A stretch of DNA of 64,000 nucleotides. It comes from Perkinsus olseni (taxonomy: Eukaryota > Perkinsozoa > Perkinsida). The notes under the pieces were generated by a model. That model was given only the letters and a program-made list of their open reading frames with translations. It did no database searches and was not told the origin of the DNA. The position numbers and the translations under genes were made by a program. The stretch spans positions 62,001-126,000 of the forward strand of contig JABANN010000017.1 in assembly GCA_013115125.1 (NCBI GenBank), in the 5' to 3' direction. Shown piece by piece: positions 10,706-21,911 of the stretch (the stretch's first letter is position 1; each line of letters starts with the position of its first letter).

Positions 10706-13629
10706 TCTGCGGCCCCATGGGACGAGCTCGTTGGGCTCTGGTGACAGCAGTGGTGCCTGGAGGAGCACCGTAGAGGACAGATTTGGCGATATGGTAGATT
10801 CAGACGATGATGATGTAATGAAAGGGCGGGGATAATTAGGCGGAGCGAGGCCGGCGGCGTATCTTTAGGAATCCGACAGTGGCAGCGTATCTTCGAGCTC
10901 ATATGCTGATTCTTCTGATGTTGACGAGCTCAGCAGCCTCAGAGATGAGCTCCGTGTTGGCCTCTCAGTAAAGATACTTCGAACCGAGGATTCTGATAGG
11001 ATTTGCGGTAAATCAGGTGAAGCGGCTTGAGACTCAGCTGAAGGCTTTGAGAGTCAGTCAGACGCCTTCCTCGGGCAGCACGAGCTTCAATAAGATACCC
11101 AGCCTCAACATCGCGGGTGCCGGTGCTGGACTAGGGTACAACACCGGCCAGGCCATGCGGCTCAGTGACTTGCACTTCTGTACGAGATTCCTGTCATGCT
11201 GCTTGAAGCCACACGACGACGGTACTTTAGGTACGTTCTTAGTTGACCCCTTGCCGGACCGTGCCACTATTCTACTAGCTAGTTTGGAGATGTGCTCCGC
11301 GTTGCGATGCAACTACTCCGAAAGTAGTCCCCGATAGTGTGGGGAAAGGCCTCACTTGAGGATGTCAGTTACTAATTACCCCTTTGCTAAGCTCCATCGA
11401 CGTCGCCTGGACCACGAGATTGTAGGGCACGCGCCAACCTCGGTGACTGGTTGATTGCGGCTCCCGAGGGCAGATACGAAAATTCGTATTGAAGTGTCGC
11501 AGCAGACAGAAGTATCTTGAGATGTCCGACTCCAGTACGAATCCCAGTGGCGATACCAGCATTACTCTGGTGTAGTGGCAGAAGGAATCTTAGGTTGAAG
11601 CGTGTATCTTGTGAATTCAGTACTGAAGTGAATCGCTTCGACGACCCTACCCAGACGCTGGAGGTGCTCTTGCATGGCGTGGCACTGCCAATGTCCGAGG
11701 TAAGGATGGTGGTTATCTTTCGAGCGGAGCGAAGCACTTAATGTTCAGCGTCTTTACCTTCTCTTCTTCGCGGCTGATCTGTCCCAAGCAGCCCCTCCAT
11801 TACGGAGGCGGTTGGAGGTCCTTCGCGTGGATGCACCTGGAGATGGTGCTGATTCTGCAGAACTGGCCCGCCAAAGAGAAGTCGTTACTATGGTACCTCA
11901 GGGCTTGCCAGTGTCAGCTCCCTTCTTCGACTTAGTCTCTCGATGACGAGGTTCACTCTCTGCGCACCACAAGCGGCCAGGATATACTTGTTCTATCCCT
12001 TCAGGTCGTGACGCAGCTGATCAATCGCCTGCAGGAGGAAGGCTTCGCCGAGGCCCAACTGCTGCAAGTGATCCAATGAGCAGCCCATCCGTCACCACCT
12101 TGCTGTTTGCCACTGTATTATTTATTCCATCTGCCCCCTGTTTGTCCCCATTCTTTATTATTTCCGGTTTCTGTCCACCAGTCTGTTCTAGCGAGTTGAT
12201 CATCATCGTCCCCTGGGCTGAGCTCCTCTGGTAGTTCCTTTCGTCCTATCGTCTAGGGCGTCGTTGTCGTCCATTCACTACTACCTCACTACAGCATGCT
12301 CGTTCCAGTATCGGATGGGTAATTTGATCCCTTTCTCGGTGGCCTCGAGCTGATCTTTGTGCAGGTCTGATGTCTACATGAGCGTACCTGTCCCTCCGAC
12401 CCACGCTGCACTCAAATACCGGAAGTATCTTGACGTATCCTTTGTGATGCTAGTAATGTTTGAGGTCGACCTGCCTGTCGAGGAAGATTCTAGGTATCTT
12501 TTATCAGGTGGTGTTGTCCTTCGGGCATATGATTTACGGAGATGGCTGGGGTGCGTTGCTGGACATCATGTTTGCTCTGCTGGGTTATGCTACTTTCCGA
12601 AGGTGATGCCTGACTTAGCCGAGTTCTCGGACAGTCGGGATCCGCTGTCTGATATGCTCTAGAAGGGACCGGTGTTGTGTATGAGCGCAGTAGTATGTGT
12701 CTAGTGGTTTGTGTCTCTCTCTGTATATCCAAAGGTCCCAAGTTCGATCCAGATGAGTTCACTTTTTTCTCCACTAGGTGGCTCTTGTCTGGCATCGCAT
12801 TCTATTCCTTTCTCTGTGCCTTCAACTGTGGTATTGACGTAGTCGCCACCATCAACGTCGGCATGAGTCTCGAGGTAGTGGTAGTGTACGTCCGGGTGGT
12901 GAGTGTCACTCCTCTGGGGCTTGGTCAGGGCATGGACCAGAAGACCCATGATTCTCTGAAGCTAACTACGGGGCTGGAAGCAGTTATACTTGGCACGATG
13001 ATCATGGTAATGGGACAGAAAGGGGCGTCACCGTTGCAACTTCGGCTATTTCCCGAAGGTGTGGTATCCAGTATGTGAGAATGTCCTCACTTTGTCAGGA
13101 TACTCTGGTGATGGGGGCCTGCTTAGTGTTCTCGTGCAAAATGTAATAGGGCAGAAGTTCCGGAAAAGTTGGTATGGGAGCGTCTTCCCAGATACACCGA
13201 TCTGCGAGCCAATCTCTACACGCAGCTAATCGGCGGTGGTAGGGACCATCCCTCCGCCCTTCCTATTCGCCGAAGACCTTCTTTCCATATCAGGTGGCCC
13301 TGACCCCACCGCAGCCTCCGCCTTCTACCTGGGTGGGGATGGGCAACAGAGTGCGGGCCAACAGCAACAACAACAGCAACCCTTGGGTATGCCACTATTG
13401 CAGCAACAACAGCCGAATGGTGGACAACCTCAACAGCAGCAGCAGCCGAGCAGACAGCAGACTAGTAGTACAGCGGGGGGGGGTTGGGAAATGTACGCGT
13501 CGTGCTTCTAGAAGGGTCATTGAGCATAGAGGAGAGGGCCTGCGTGATGGTGCCTGATGGATCCATGCCGTAGGTCAACATCCACAGCCGTTCATGCCGT
13601 TCCAGGGCCAGGCCCATAAATTGGATTGA
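10706..13629 (+). CDS. Multi-exon gene(s), acidic N-terminus, membrane segments, Q-rich C-terminus
   Basis: Not recognised. Plus-strand exons include DRFGDMVDSDDDD and SDSGSVSSSSYADSSDVDEL followed by a coiled coil (KRLETQLKALR), then SFNKIPSLNIAGAGAGLGYN. Next come RLKRVSCEFSTEVNRFDDPT and LYLLFFAADLSQAAPPLRRR. From about 12400 hydrophobic segments appear: SFGHMIYGDGWGALLDIMFA and WLLSGIAFYSFLCAFNCGID. The last part is LSISGGPDPTAASAFYLGGD followed by a poly-Gln tract (13360-13460) and a terminal exon QHPQPFMPFQGQAHKLD with TGA at 13627-13629. Two genes may be merged here, one ending near 12000. Frame continuity between the middle exons is not established. Confidence 0.4.
12672..12776 (+). 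repeat. tRNA-like intron, sense orientation, with A box, B box and T-run
   Basis: About 105 nt, GT to CCACTAG. It has an A-box-like TGTCTAGTGGTTTGTGTC near 12698, a B box AAGTTCGATCC at 12740-12750, and six Ts (12763-12768) just upstream of the acceptor. This is one of the most complete copies: promoter boxes plus a Pol III-type terminator that also serves as the polypyrimidine tract. Confidence 0.75.
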
Positions 13630-13950
13630 TGATGGTTGTGATTACAGAATCCACTGTGGTCCATAAGGGTGGATATCAGTTTCGGTGGTGGCAATTTTGT
13701 AACTCACTTGAATAGGAAGAGGGACATCACTATTTTGTGAGGATTGTCGTATTCCGACTCTAGTGCGGTCTTTGCGTCATGTTTGTTCATACCACTCCAT
13801 TCCCAAATCACAGCTGGAGGATGTCCAGCGATGAAAGATGCTGCAGCGGGTTGTACCAGTATATTTTCCTGTCGATAGATGCAGATCTTCTCAATCAATG
13901 ATGCTGGTGATCATTTTGAAGTGGTTTGATCGTGGCTGTTCTACTTCTGT

Positions 13951-15162
13951 ATGCTTTCTACCTCGCCCCCTGTAGTGTTACGTATAATCAATTCCGCCCT
14001 GACATGCTCGACACTGGTCCTTGCTCGCAGCATTTTACGTTTTGAATCTGTCATCCTCAACGCTTCTACTCCGAGGAGCCATCGGTGGCCGGCGGCGGTG
14101 TGTTGGTGTATTCGGTGGGGCCTTGGGGCAGAGAGGGAGAGGACTCTCGACTAGGTATACCACGCCACAGGCGTTGTACTTTAAAGCGAGGCATGACTTT
14201 TATAAGCAGCTTTGGCTGGAGGTAGGATACTTGGGTGACGGGAGAGGAGGTTCATCTGGCTCGATTCAAGATTGAAGATACCTCTGCTGATTGAAGATCG
14301 GCGCGAGTGTCGGTGCGACGTAGATTTAGCAGGGCGTTGTAGGTGAACAAATTCGTCGAAAAGCCGGATGGCATCCAAAAGACGAGTATGTCAACACCGC
14401 AAGAGATACGGTCGTTAGCGCCGAATAATGGTGGGTGCGGGGATCGAACCCGGATCTAAATGGACGTATCGCTGCAGATCCGGAGTGTCAGAGAGCGGCT
14501 AAGAAGGCTGCTGAGAGTATTAATGCTGTGATTGAGTTGCGGCATGAGATTGATGACGCTAAGCTTGAGCGGCAGCGGATGTACACCCTCCCCACCCAAT
14601 CTAAGAGTAGCCCACCGCCGCCGCCCGTTGGGATGGAGGAATGTTGTGGCAGCAGGTCAGAGCAATAAGGAGAACCTGTCTCTCATGCTCACTGGGATTG
14701 CAGGAGCAGCGGCGTCTGCTGTCCATCCGATATTCTTGGTGGTACGTCGGTCGGGGAGGAGGTTCTATCGCGGTGACGGCGGGTCCATCGAGGGATTCCT
14801 TCCGCTGCATTTGAGATTATCTAGAACTAGCCGCGCGGGCGTTTAGGAAGGGAGACAGGAGCTCCATCGTCGGCGTTATACGAATAGGTTGGGCGCGCGC
14901 TTTTGGCTTACCTTTCAGTGCTGGTTCGCTGGATTTGCTATGTATCGGAGTGCGACGTCTAACGTCCGTGAGCGGTTCAGATCGCAGGAGAGGATGGACG
15001 ACATCTCTGATGAAATTGAAGAGATGACCGGGAAGGTTAAGAAAGAGCTAGAAAATGTACGTGATTGCTTGGTATGCTGCACGCATGCACAAGATGCGCT
15101 CCTTGCAGCTTCAGTATGGTCTGGTTGATTACCAAAAGAAGATGCGCGAGCTGAAGCCTTGA
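13951..15162 (+). CDS. Coiled-coil protein, multi-exon, unidentified
   Basis: Not recognised. A possible N-terminal exon is followed by TTPQALYFKARHDFYKQLWL. After the intron at 14431-14477 comes DPECQRAAKKAAESINAVIE followed by LRHEIDDAKLERQRM. Later exons encode LAARAFRKGDRSSIVGVIR, then FRSQERMDDISDEIEEMTGK followed by VKKELEN, and a final exon MRSLQLQYGLVDYQKKMREL ending at TGA 15160-15162. Heptad-like charge spacing suggests coiled coils. The start and the internal exon between 14640 and 14830 are uncertain. Confidence 0.45.
14431..14477 (+). repeat. tRNA-like intron, antisense orientation
   Basis: 47-nt intron, GTGGGTG to GCTGCAG. The reversed B box GGGGATCGAACCC begins 8 nt after the donor. 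The same layout occurs in the beta-adaptin intron at 53542-53574. Confidence 0.75.
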
Positions 15163-15297
15163 TGTCATCTGGTTTGTGATGGTGTTTCATGAGATACAGC
15201 AAACCTTAGTGTTCAGCCTGATACGTCGACTCCTCGCTGTCTCGGGAGTATCCAAGGTTGATGCAGGGAATTTACGATTGTTACTTAACACTTCTCA

Positions 15298-17320
15298 ATG
15301 TATGAGAATGCGAGCACCCATCAAGGCTCACAGCCACCACCTTCCTCCTTGACGGGAGGCTACAGTAGCGGTGGCCACGTGTCTATCGAGGAGGCGGCGA
15401 GGAAGGCAGCGCAGGCGTTGATGCTGGCTGGAGAGGGCGATAGGTAGTAGGGCGGCCGAGGTTGGGTTCGGAGAGGACGGTCACGTCGCAGGTATTGTGA
15501 TGATACTGGTAGTGAATCGGGAGACTTTTGTCGAGGGCCAGAGGAGGATGAGAACTGTGGTCCTGAGAGGAGGGAAAATCAGAGCCCCTACACCACCGCC
15601 TCCGCACCGGTAGCTACACCATCGCCGCCATGCAGTACATCGGCGGTATCGGGCGGTGGCGGTGATGCAGAGGCTGTCCCGAGCAGCAGCGGCAGCAGCA
15701 GCTCCAGCTGTCAGTATTACACTTTCCCTACCAGAGTTTACTCCTTGGCGGTGGGGGCTGATGGTGATCGATTTGCAGTGGGAAGTGCCCAAAGGCACTC
15801 TATGAACAATTATATCGCGGTAATTCCAGCCTGTGGGGATCGAACCGGCGACCTTTCCCTCTAGATAATCGACCCTGACCCGTCGGAGCCATGTGGTCTG
15901 AGTGTATCGGCGACATGTCGGCACGGCTTCCCGCCCTCTCACGTGGGCCATCCTACGCGTGGAGTATCTTTCGATCCGAGTTCTCCTGTAGGTCCTGTGG
16001 ATGCCCACATCAGCAGGTCCCCTCAGTAGCGTCACGTTTGCCTCGACTTCCACGAGTCTCCGCTTGTGGCGGCTACAACAACCTGTGGGAGGCCAACAAC
16101 AGTATGACGAGGACGACCAGCAACAGCAGCAACAGTCGTCAGGGGGCCCTACTTTGCCCGGTAGTGTTGAGCAGATAGCGAAGCTTCAGAACACCCACAA
16201 GGTGGTGTACGGAGGCGGTCGTTGGAGGATGATTGGTGGTGTTGTTGTTAGGCTGTGAGCGCCCCGATGACTTCATTCGACTGGTCAGTGGTATCACCAG
16301 CAAGAGTAGCGGCGGCGGCTGTTGACACCACCATCACCTTGTGGGACGTCAGTCGAGAGAAAATGGACACGCAGATGATCGCCCATGACAAGGCTGTACT
16401 GGATGTGGCTTTTGCTGCTGATAGTGACAAAGTGCGTGCATGAATCGTCATACCATAAAATCCGCAATTCATGGCTCATTCTGCCAGATCTTTGGGTCGG
16501 TATCGGATGATGGCTCCCTTCGGCTGTTTGATTCTCGCGACTTGGACCACTCTACTATAATGTGGGCAGAGGGCGGCCCTCAGCAGTAGCCTTCTGCATG
16601 CCGGCCCGGACGGGCAGGTACGAGTCGCCATCACCACCAGGATCGAACGCGCCGCCGCCCCCCTTGTACAAGTTGTATTGGAACAAGTGGAATCCTGTAG
16701 GCTGCTGCCACTGCTGCTGGCCAGCACCGTCCTTGGATGCTGTCTCCTCAGCATCTCATCGCTACATTCTCGGAGGACTCGATCTACGGTCTTGTATTCG
16801 ACACTCGTAAAGGTGAGACTGGTCGCCTGGTGTATGAGGAGGCAATAGCAAGAGTGGCAGGGTTCGAGTCCATCAGCCTCAATCCCATTTGCGAAGGAAG
16901 CCTCGACACCGTCTGCGCTGGCACCAATGCCATGGCATGGTGCAACTCTCATGCATTGTCTACGTGTCATGCTGATGGGTGGGTCATCATAGCCTGCTTC
17001 CACTGTCACTGCGCCACGAAATTGGGCACTTGTAGGAGTGTGAAGTTGTATGATCCTTTAAGAAGATATTCGACATCGGAGAAACCACTGCTCTTCGCGG
17101 AGACCAAGGCGAGGAGGACGCGAGTTCGAACCCCGGTCGGGGTATTTTTTACAGATGTCAGGTATCAGCGCCAGATAAGCCAGCAGAGTCACCCGTTGAG
17201 TTGGTTAACATGGCTTGGATACCATCTGCCTCTGGTGGATCGGCCAAGATGGGCCTCATCCACGGCCGGACACTACAAGTGCTACAGCAGCGTTCTCGCC
17301 CCTTCCACCGCATACCATGA
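15298..17320 (+). CDS. WD40 protein of the DCAF7/WDR68 (AN11/TTG1) family
   Basis: Scaffold WD40 protein; relatives bind DYRK/HIPK kinases and act as a DDB1-CUL4 substrate receptor. ATG 15298. A low-complexity N-terminal extension with Ser/Gly and Cys runs precedes YTFPTRVYSLAVGADGDRFA then VGSAQRHSMNNYIA, the first blade. Later blades are SLRLWRLQQ with a Q-rich insert, APMTSFDWSVVSPARVAAAA, TTITLWDVSREK, TQMIAHDKAVLDVAFAADSD, IFGSVSDDGSLRLFDSRDLD and IATFSEDSIYGLVFDTRK. The MTSFDW, LWD, QxIAHDK and LFDSRDL signatures are diagnostic. The gene ends at VLQQRSRPFHRIP, TGA 17318-17320. The N-terminal extension and Q insert are longer than in animal homologues. Three introns are tRNA-like. Confidence 0.88.
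15820..15864 (+). repeat. tRNA-like intron, antisense orientation (in the DCAF7 gene)
   Basis: 45-nt GT-AG intron splitting NNYIA and IIDPDPSEP in phase 0. The reversed B box GGGGATCGAACCGG starts 16 nt after the donor, and the acceptor is CCCTCTAG. Confidence 0.8.
16813..16876 (+). repeat. tRNA-like intron, sense orientation (in the DCAF7 gene)
   Basis: 64-nt GT-AG intron after the exon ending VFDTRK. It contains GCAGGGTTCGAGTCC (B box) close to the acceptor CATCAG. Confidence 0.75.
17109..17161 (+). repeat. tRNA-like GC-AG intron, sense orientation (in the DCAF7 gene)
   Basis: The only join that keeps frame (LLFAETK to VSAPDKPAESPVELV) uses a GC donor at 17109-17110. The 53-nt intron contains CGAGTTCGAACCCCGG (perfect B box), then GGTATTTTTTACAG, a six-T run, before the final ATGTCAG acceptor. 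Confidence 0.7.
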
Positions 17321-18361
17321 TTAGGTGTTGTCGGCCTGAGGGAGGAGGAAGCGGTCTCCAACAGCATCGTCGTTGCTGGGCATGCTGTATTCTACATACT
17401 CCTGTTTCCCTCTGCCATATTGCCATTGATCTGTCTAAGCGTTGCTATAGTACGTTAGTGGCATCGGGAGGAGGAGTCCAGCAGCAGCAGCACCACCACC
17501 TGCGGCGGCGGCCGCGACCCCCCTTTCTGTGTATTCTGATGAATATGATGATGCATATGTATCAATCATAAAGTGAGTAATATTATTGATGGAAGAGCGT
17601 CATGCATTCGTACCTCTCCAACAACCAACAGTATCATCGTTCTTCTTATTCCCTGTTGTCTTGGACCCTATTTTTCGTCGTCATTATCGTCATCATTGTC
17701 GTGGTCGTGAAGTAGATGAGAAGTCATTTAGAAGAGGAGGAGCAGGATGAGGAGAATCAGCTGCGTTAACACTTGTCAGTGTAGTTACTGTATACGTTAG
17801 TCATCGGTATCATCATCATCATCATCATCATCTCCGTCACCATCAGCTTCCAGTATAATCGTAGAGTAGTCATCATCTCTGTCGTCATCATCATCCTTTC
17901 CCTAATCGACACTGGTATTCCTCTGGGGAGGAGAGCGTCGGCAGCAGAGTTGCTTTGTTGGGAATTCTGGTGTACCAGATCAAACGAATTCATGCGTTTA
18001 TAGTAGTACATTTTCGGCGACATTATCAACCTAAAATAACGAGCGACCAGTCAGGCGTAGGCTACCGCAACAGCAACAGCAACAGCAGCAGCAGCAGCGC
18101 CGGCAGAAGCATGTATCCAATCAGCATGCCGGGGTCTTGGACTGTTGCTAGCGGTCGGCTGCTATGCTACTAGTGCTAGTCACTCAATTGAACCGTTTAC
18201 TATTGTTGGGTCCATGGCCGTACCATATCGTGGCCGTGGTCATATCGTTATAATGACACCAAGCAAACATGATCATCAATCGAAAGGCTTCCCGCCCTCT
18301 TGTGTTTATCGGAGAGGGTCCTCTCGAGAGTTCCTTTCATCAGTAGTTTTTACACACTAGA
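17321..18361. other. Intergenic region with (ATC)n repeat
   Basis: No gene is supported. An (ATC)n microsatellite lies at about 17809-17832, and a CAACAG/CAGCAG run at about 18069-18098. Short plus-strand open frames here lack recognisable content. Confidence 0.6.
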
Positions 18362-20947
18362 ATGAGGCTTCTTGCCACCCGTTCGACCATCGGGCCTTTT
18401 CTGGGGTCTTTGGTGATCCTGTTCACTTTGGTCGACCACAGTGAGTGTAAGGTGGCTCATTCGCTGCCGGGGTGGGTGCCGAAGGACGTCAAAGATGCGC
18501 TCAAGGAAATGAAGAAAGAAGTACGTGTTGGAGGAAGCGAGGGTGATTGCGTCACCTGCGTCATGTCAGCAAAAGGCGACCAAACATCTGTTGTCCGACC
18601 ACACCTGTGCACTGCGCAAGAGTCTCATAGAACTACTGGAGGAGGTGCCCGATAAGGATGTTGGCCTGGCCAAGATAAACCTCATGGCAGAGTTGGGCCT
18701 ATGCAGCTGGTGGAGAGATGAACATTATTGTAAGGGCTACTTCGTGTCAGCGGTTAGCGTCCCTGTCTGTCACTTGGTGGGATGAGGGATCGACTCCCCC
18801 ATGTCGCATTTCTCACCTCTCAGTGGCGGCAGAGAGATTCCAGCGGGCTATTGATCTGACGGGCTTCAAGAAATTCAAACAGTTCATTGATCATGGTAGG
18901 CTGATGCTTCCCCACTGGCTCCGCGATCGCACGAGTTCGATCCCCTGTCAGGGCTCGGCCACATCATCGAGGCCAGCAACGCGTCCAATTACATGGTTGA
19001 GGTGAGTCGCTGAAACTGCTTCCTCCGCCACACCGCTGATTCGCAGGGCAAGTTCGAGTCGGCGGCCCTCCATCTGCGAGCCCTCAAGAGACTGATGCTG
19101 AGGGACGAGGCTTGGGCCCTGGATGAAGTACTGCGGAAGCCACCGGTAGGAGAAGGGGAGAAGGTTATGTTGCTCTGACGGCGGCAACTTTCAGATGGAC
19201 CAATTGAAGCCGCATGAGAGGGAGCTTGTCAAGTCGAACCCTGGAGATTTCCTCCTCAACAATACCTATGTAACACGGCTCATTACGGTTGGGTAGGTGA
19301 CAATGGTCGTAGGTGGGGGTGGTCTATAGAGGATGGACTGTCGCAGCGAAACAGCAGCTGAGGTTCTGCGAGGCCAATCTTATCGGCTTGGACGAGGGAA
19401 GATTGGTAATAGGGCGAGAAACAGGGCGAAATTGCCGTGCTCTTCGTGAGGGGGGCGCTGTGGGTTCCATAACCAGATAAGGCGTTACTACGATCACAAA
19501 GCTTAAAGCGAGTATGGAAGATAGCCTCTGATGGGTAGAGGAACTTCTGGAGATTTGCACTGTGCGATGAAGAATCCCTCTACTTCACAGTTCGCAAGCG
19601 ATTCTCGGAGGGGACGCTACATGTGGTCGACTTATTCTCAGGCCAAGAGGGAGAGAATGGGCGGTGAGACTGACAACACGGCGTACCTCCAGGGTGTCGC
19701 TGCCGAGCCAGTCATGCCTTGGAGAAGCTTCCAACTGCCCATCAACCTCTACGAACGCCGCGAGGTGCTGCAGCATGGGGATCTTATATGTGATATCATT
19801 CTTCGCTCCGCTGTAATTGCAGGAGTTACTCAAAGCGGCTAGGAAGGGCAAGACGCCGAGGCGACCCAAGGCAGCAGAGCTCATGGGAAGAGCAGGGATT
19901 AGAGGAGGCGACTGTCCCAAGTAGGATCTCGCTCTCTTGCATTCTCTCGCAATTCCTCCACGGGGCCAGATACTCGGCCCTTTGTGATCTACTATTGGGT
20001 TATGAGACGCCAGTACTGGTTGATGCTTCTACCTATGTGGCTGGCATGTTTAATTCCATCATTCAGTTGGTGCCGATGAACGGTTCCAAGACGACCCAGG
20101 AGGTTGGGGTAAAAGCTTACCGTCTCTGCTCAGTTCCTATACTGCACTTCTCATCAGAGTTGCTCCAATAATGCTGGTCTCGCGATGGCCTTCCCGTTGA
20201 ACGATTCCGAAGACCCTGATGACCCGATCATGCTCACTACGGAGAGTGTCGATGTGAGAGTCAATATTATTCGGGCGAGCGAGATTGAAATCGATTCGAC
20301 AAATTATGGCTCATTCTCGAGGTTGAACTCACTTTTCTGCAGTTACCCGGCATTGCTCTCAGCAGCGAGCCTGTTGTCGTGGATCCGTGTAGCGATCCAA
20401 AACCGGCCATAACGCGGTCGGGAGGTTCCAGGGATGTCGTCTACGGTAGGAGGGCACCTCGCTGGATTAAAGCTTATTGTTGTGATTCAGTGCTGGTGGT
20501 GGAGTTTTGGCATCCTGCGGTAACTCTCTACGAGAGGGTGGCGATAATAGAGGGAAGCGGGAGCGGGGCTAGAAAGGGTCGCGAGTCCATCAGAGTTCAA
20601 GAGGTGAGTGCGGCCGGTCCGCATAGCAGAGGTCTCAGGGTCGATTCTCGCGAACGGCGTTTCTCTCGATTCGGTTTTGCCGGCAGGTTACTAACGCCAT
20701 GATGGATCGTCTAAAGGAAACAGAGTCATTGTGGCCGAAGGTGTTCGATCTGTATCAGCACAGGCGTTCGCTCTCGCCATTGGGCCCGGATGAACTGGTG
20801 GAAGATGAGGTGTAAGTGGTGGGAGGGGTCGCAGGTTCGATCCCATGTAGCAACACTTTATCGCAGTGAATTTCTCGTCTTTCTAGGATCGAATACCCGA
20901 GACCGAAGAATAAGAAGTCGAAGAAAAGAACGCGTGAGTTTCCGTGA
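18362..20947 (+). CDS. Secreted or ER-lumenal helical-repeat protein, unidentified
   Basis: Starts with a clear signal peptide (RSTIGPFLGSLVILFTLVD then HSECK). Spliced exons then encode ATKHLLSDHTCALRKSLIEL, GLAKINLMAELGLCSWWRDE, LAAERFQRAIDLTGFKKFKQ, HIIEASNASNYMVEGKFESA, LHLRALKRLMLRDEAWALDE and MDQLKPHERELVKSNPGDFL. These look like paired amphipathic helices of TPR type. Downstream exons include ALCDLLLGYETPVLVDASTY, PDDPIMLTTESVDVRVNIIR and NAMMDRLKETESLWPKVFDL, and a basic tail EYPRPKNKKSKKRTRE with TGA at 20945-20947. The segment 19300-19900 is unresolved, so a second gene could begin there. No family name is proposed. Four introns are tRNA-like. Confidence 0.55.
18730..18823 (+). repeat. 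tRNA-like intron, sense orientation, with A and B boxes
   Basis: 94-nt GT-AG intron with in-phase exon join (RDEHY to LAAERFQRAID). It has an A-box-like GTGTCAGCGGTTAGCGTC (18744-18761), an anticodon-arm-sized gap, then GGGATCGACTCCCC (18786-18799) and CATGTCGCATTTCTCACCTCTCAG in two pieces. The CATGT-GCATTT tail is shared with the intron at 2414-2515. Confidence 0.8.
18896..18951 (+). repeat. tRNA-like intron, sense orientation
   Basis: 56-nt GT-AG intron (QFIDH-G-LGHIIEASN). CACGAGTTCGATCCCC lies 8 nt before the acceptor TGTCAG. Confidence 0.8.
20604..20686 (+). repeat. tRNA-like intron, sense orientation
   Basis: 83-nt GT-AG intron between RESIRVQE and VTNAMMDRL. It contains AGCAGAGGTCTCAGGG then TCGATTCTCG, a degenerate T-arm. 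Confidence 0.6.
20812..20885 (+). repeat. tRNA-like intron, sense orientation
   Basis: 74-nt intron, GTAAGT to TTCTAG, between VEDEV and IEYPRPKNK. B box GCAGGTTCGATCCC at 20831-20844. Confidence 0.75.
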
Positions 20948-21051
20948 TGATGGATTCATCTACGAGAGATCTGCTCGGCTAGCGTTAAATTGAGGCCTGT
21001 CGAAATAGCTGTCAGAAGTCCAGTCGGGACTGTCCGGAGCGGCATTAGAGC

Positions 21052-21676
21052 ATGCAAGCCTCGGAGCGGCGGTATTCAGCCATTCCAGGATCAAAGCACC
21101 TCTTCTCAGAGGATCCACCGGAGGACTCCCTTGAGGTCACCAACCTAAAACAGCTGGTGAAAAAGCTAAAGGCAGAGCGGAAGGCAGCTATTAAGACTGC
21201 CAGTGCGAAGGAAGTCGCAAATATGGACGATGCTCTGGACTATGTGAGATAGCGCTCGTCCTAGCGATCGATTTGGTTAGTTCTCATGTGCCAGGCCGAG
21301 GAGCGACTAGATGACGCAATAGAGGCTCAGACGAAATCGAGGCTGATCACCGACCTCGAGGAGAAGTTGACGTCGGCGAAGTCCGTGGAGCAGGCGCTTC
21401 ACATGACGGGCGACCTGAGTGGCCTGCAGGATGTAGAAAAGCAGATCGCTGAGGTAGTCGGTAGGTGTCGACCACGATGGCTCATCATTAGTGTTTCAGT
21501 TCCAAGCGGCTTTGAAGGATGCTCGCGAGGCTGATGCCATATTTAGAGAGGAAAGAAAGCAACGCAGGGAAGCTCGGATGAGGAAGAGACAGCAAGATGC
21601 TGCCGGGGATGGAGAGAATCCTAGGTCGAAGGCAGGCGACGATGATGATGAGAATGAGGAGGAGGTCGAGTTGTAG
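21052..21676 (+). CDS. Small coiled-coil protein with acidic tail
   Basis: Three exons join in frame. Exon 1 from ATG 21052 encodes SLEVTNLKQLVKKLKAERKA and DDALDY. Exon 2 encodes AEERLDDAIEAQTKSRLITD and LEEKLTSAKSVEQAL. Exon 3 gives FQAALKDAREADAIFREERK, a Lys/Arg-rich stretch, and an acidic tail KAGDDDDENEEEVEL with TAG at 21674-21676. It is predicted to be mostly one helix. An in-frame stop just upstream supports the start. No family assignment is possible by eye. Confidence 0.65.
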
Positions 21677-21911
21677 TGTTTTTTGTGGTACCGGATTCCT
21701 CGTCATGCGAGCCCAAATACGGCTGATCATCTCCAGTTATTTTCTGTTGGGATGTGATTCCGGTTCATGTGTCTTCGAGCAAGGAGATAATCATTTCTTT
21801 CACCGTTGGTCTTTCTCGACCTTTTGATCTCTGGTTCAACACATGTCGAGTTATCCAGTACAGTAGCGATCGGCAGCCCTTATTTCCAGGGGCATCCTTC
21901 CCTCATTACGA

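Noticed and set aside
15481-16053. 190-codon minus-strand frame
   Set aside because: Antisense of the DCAF7 first blade and N-terminal extension.
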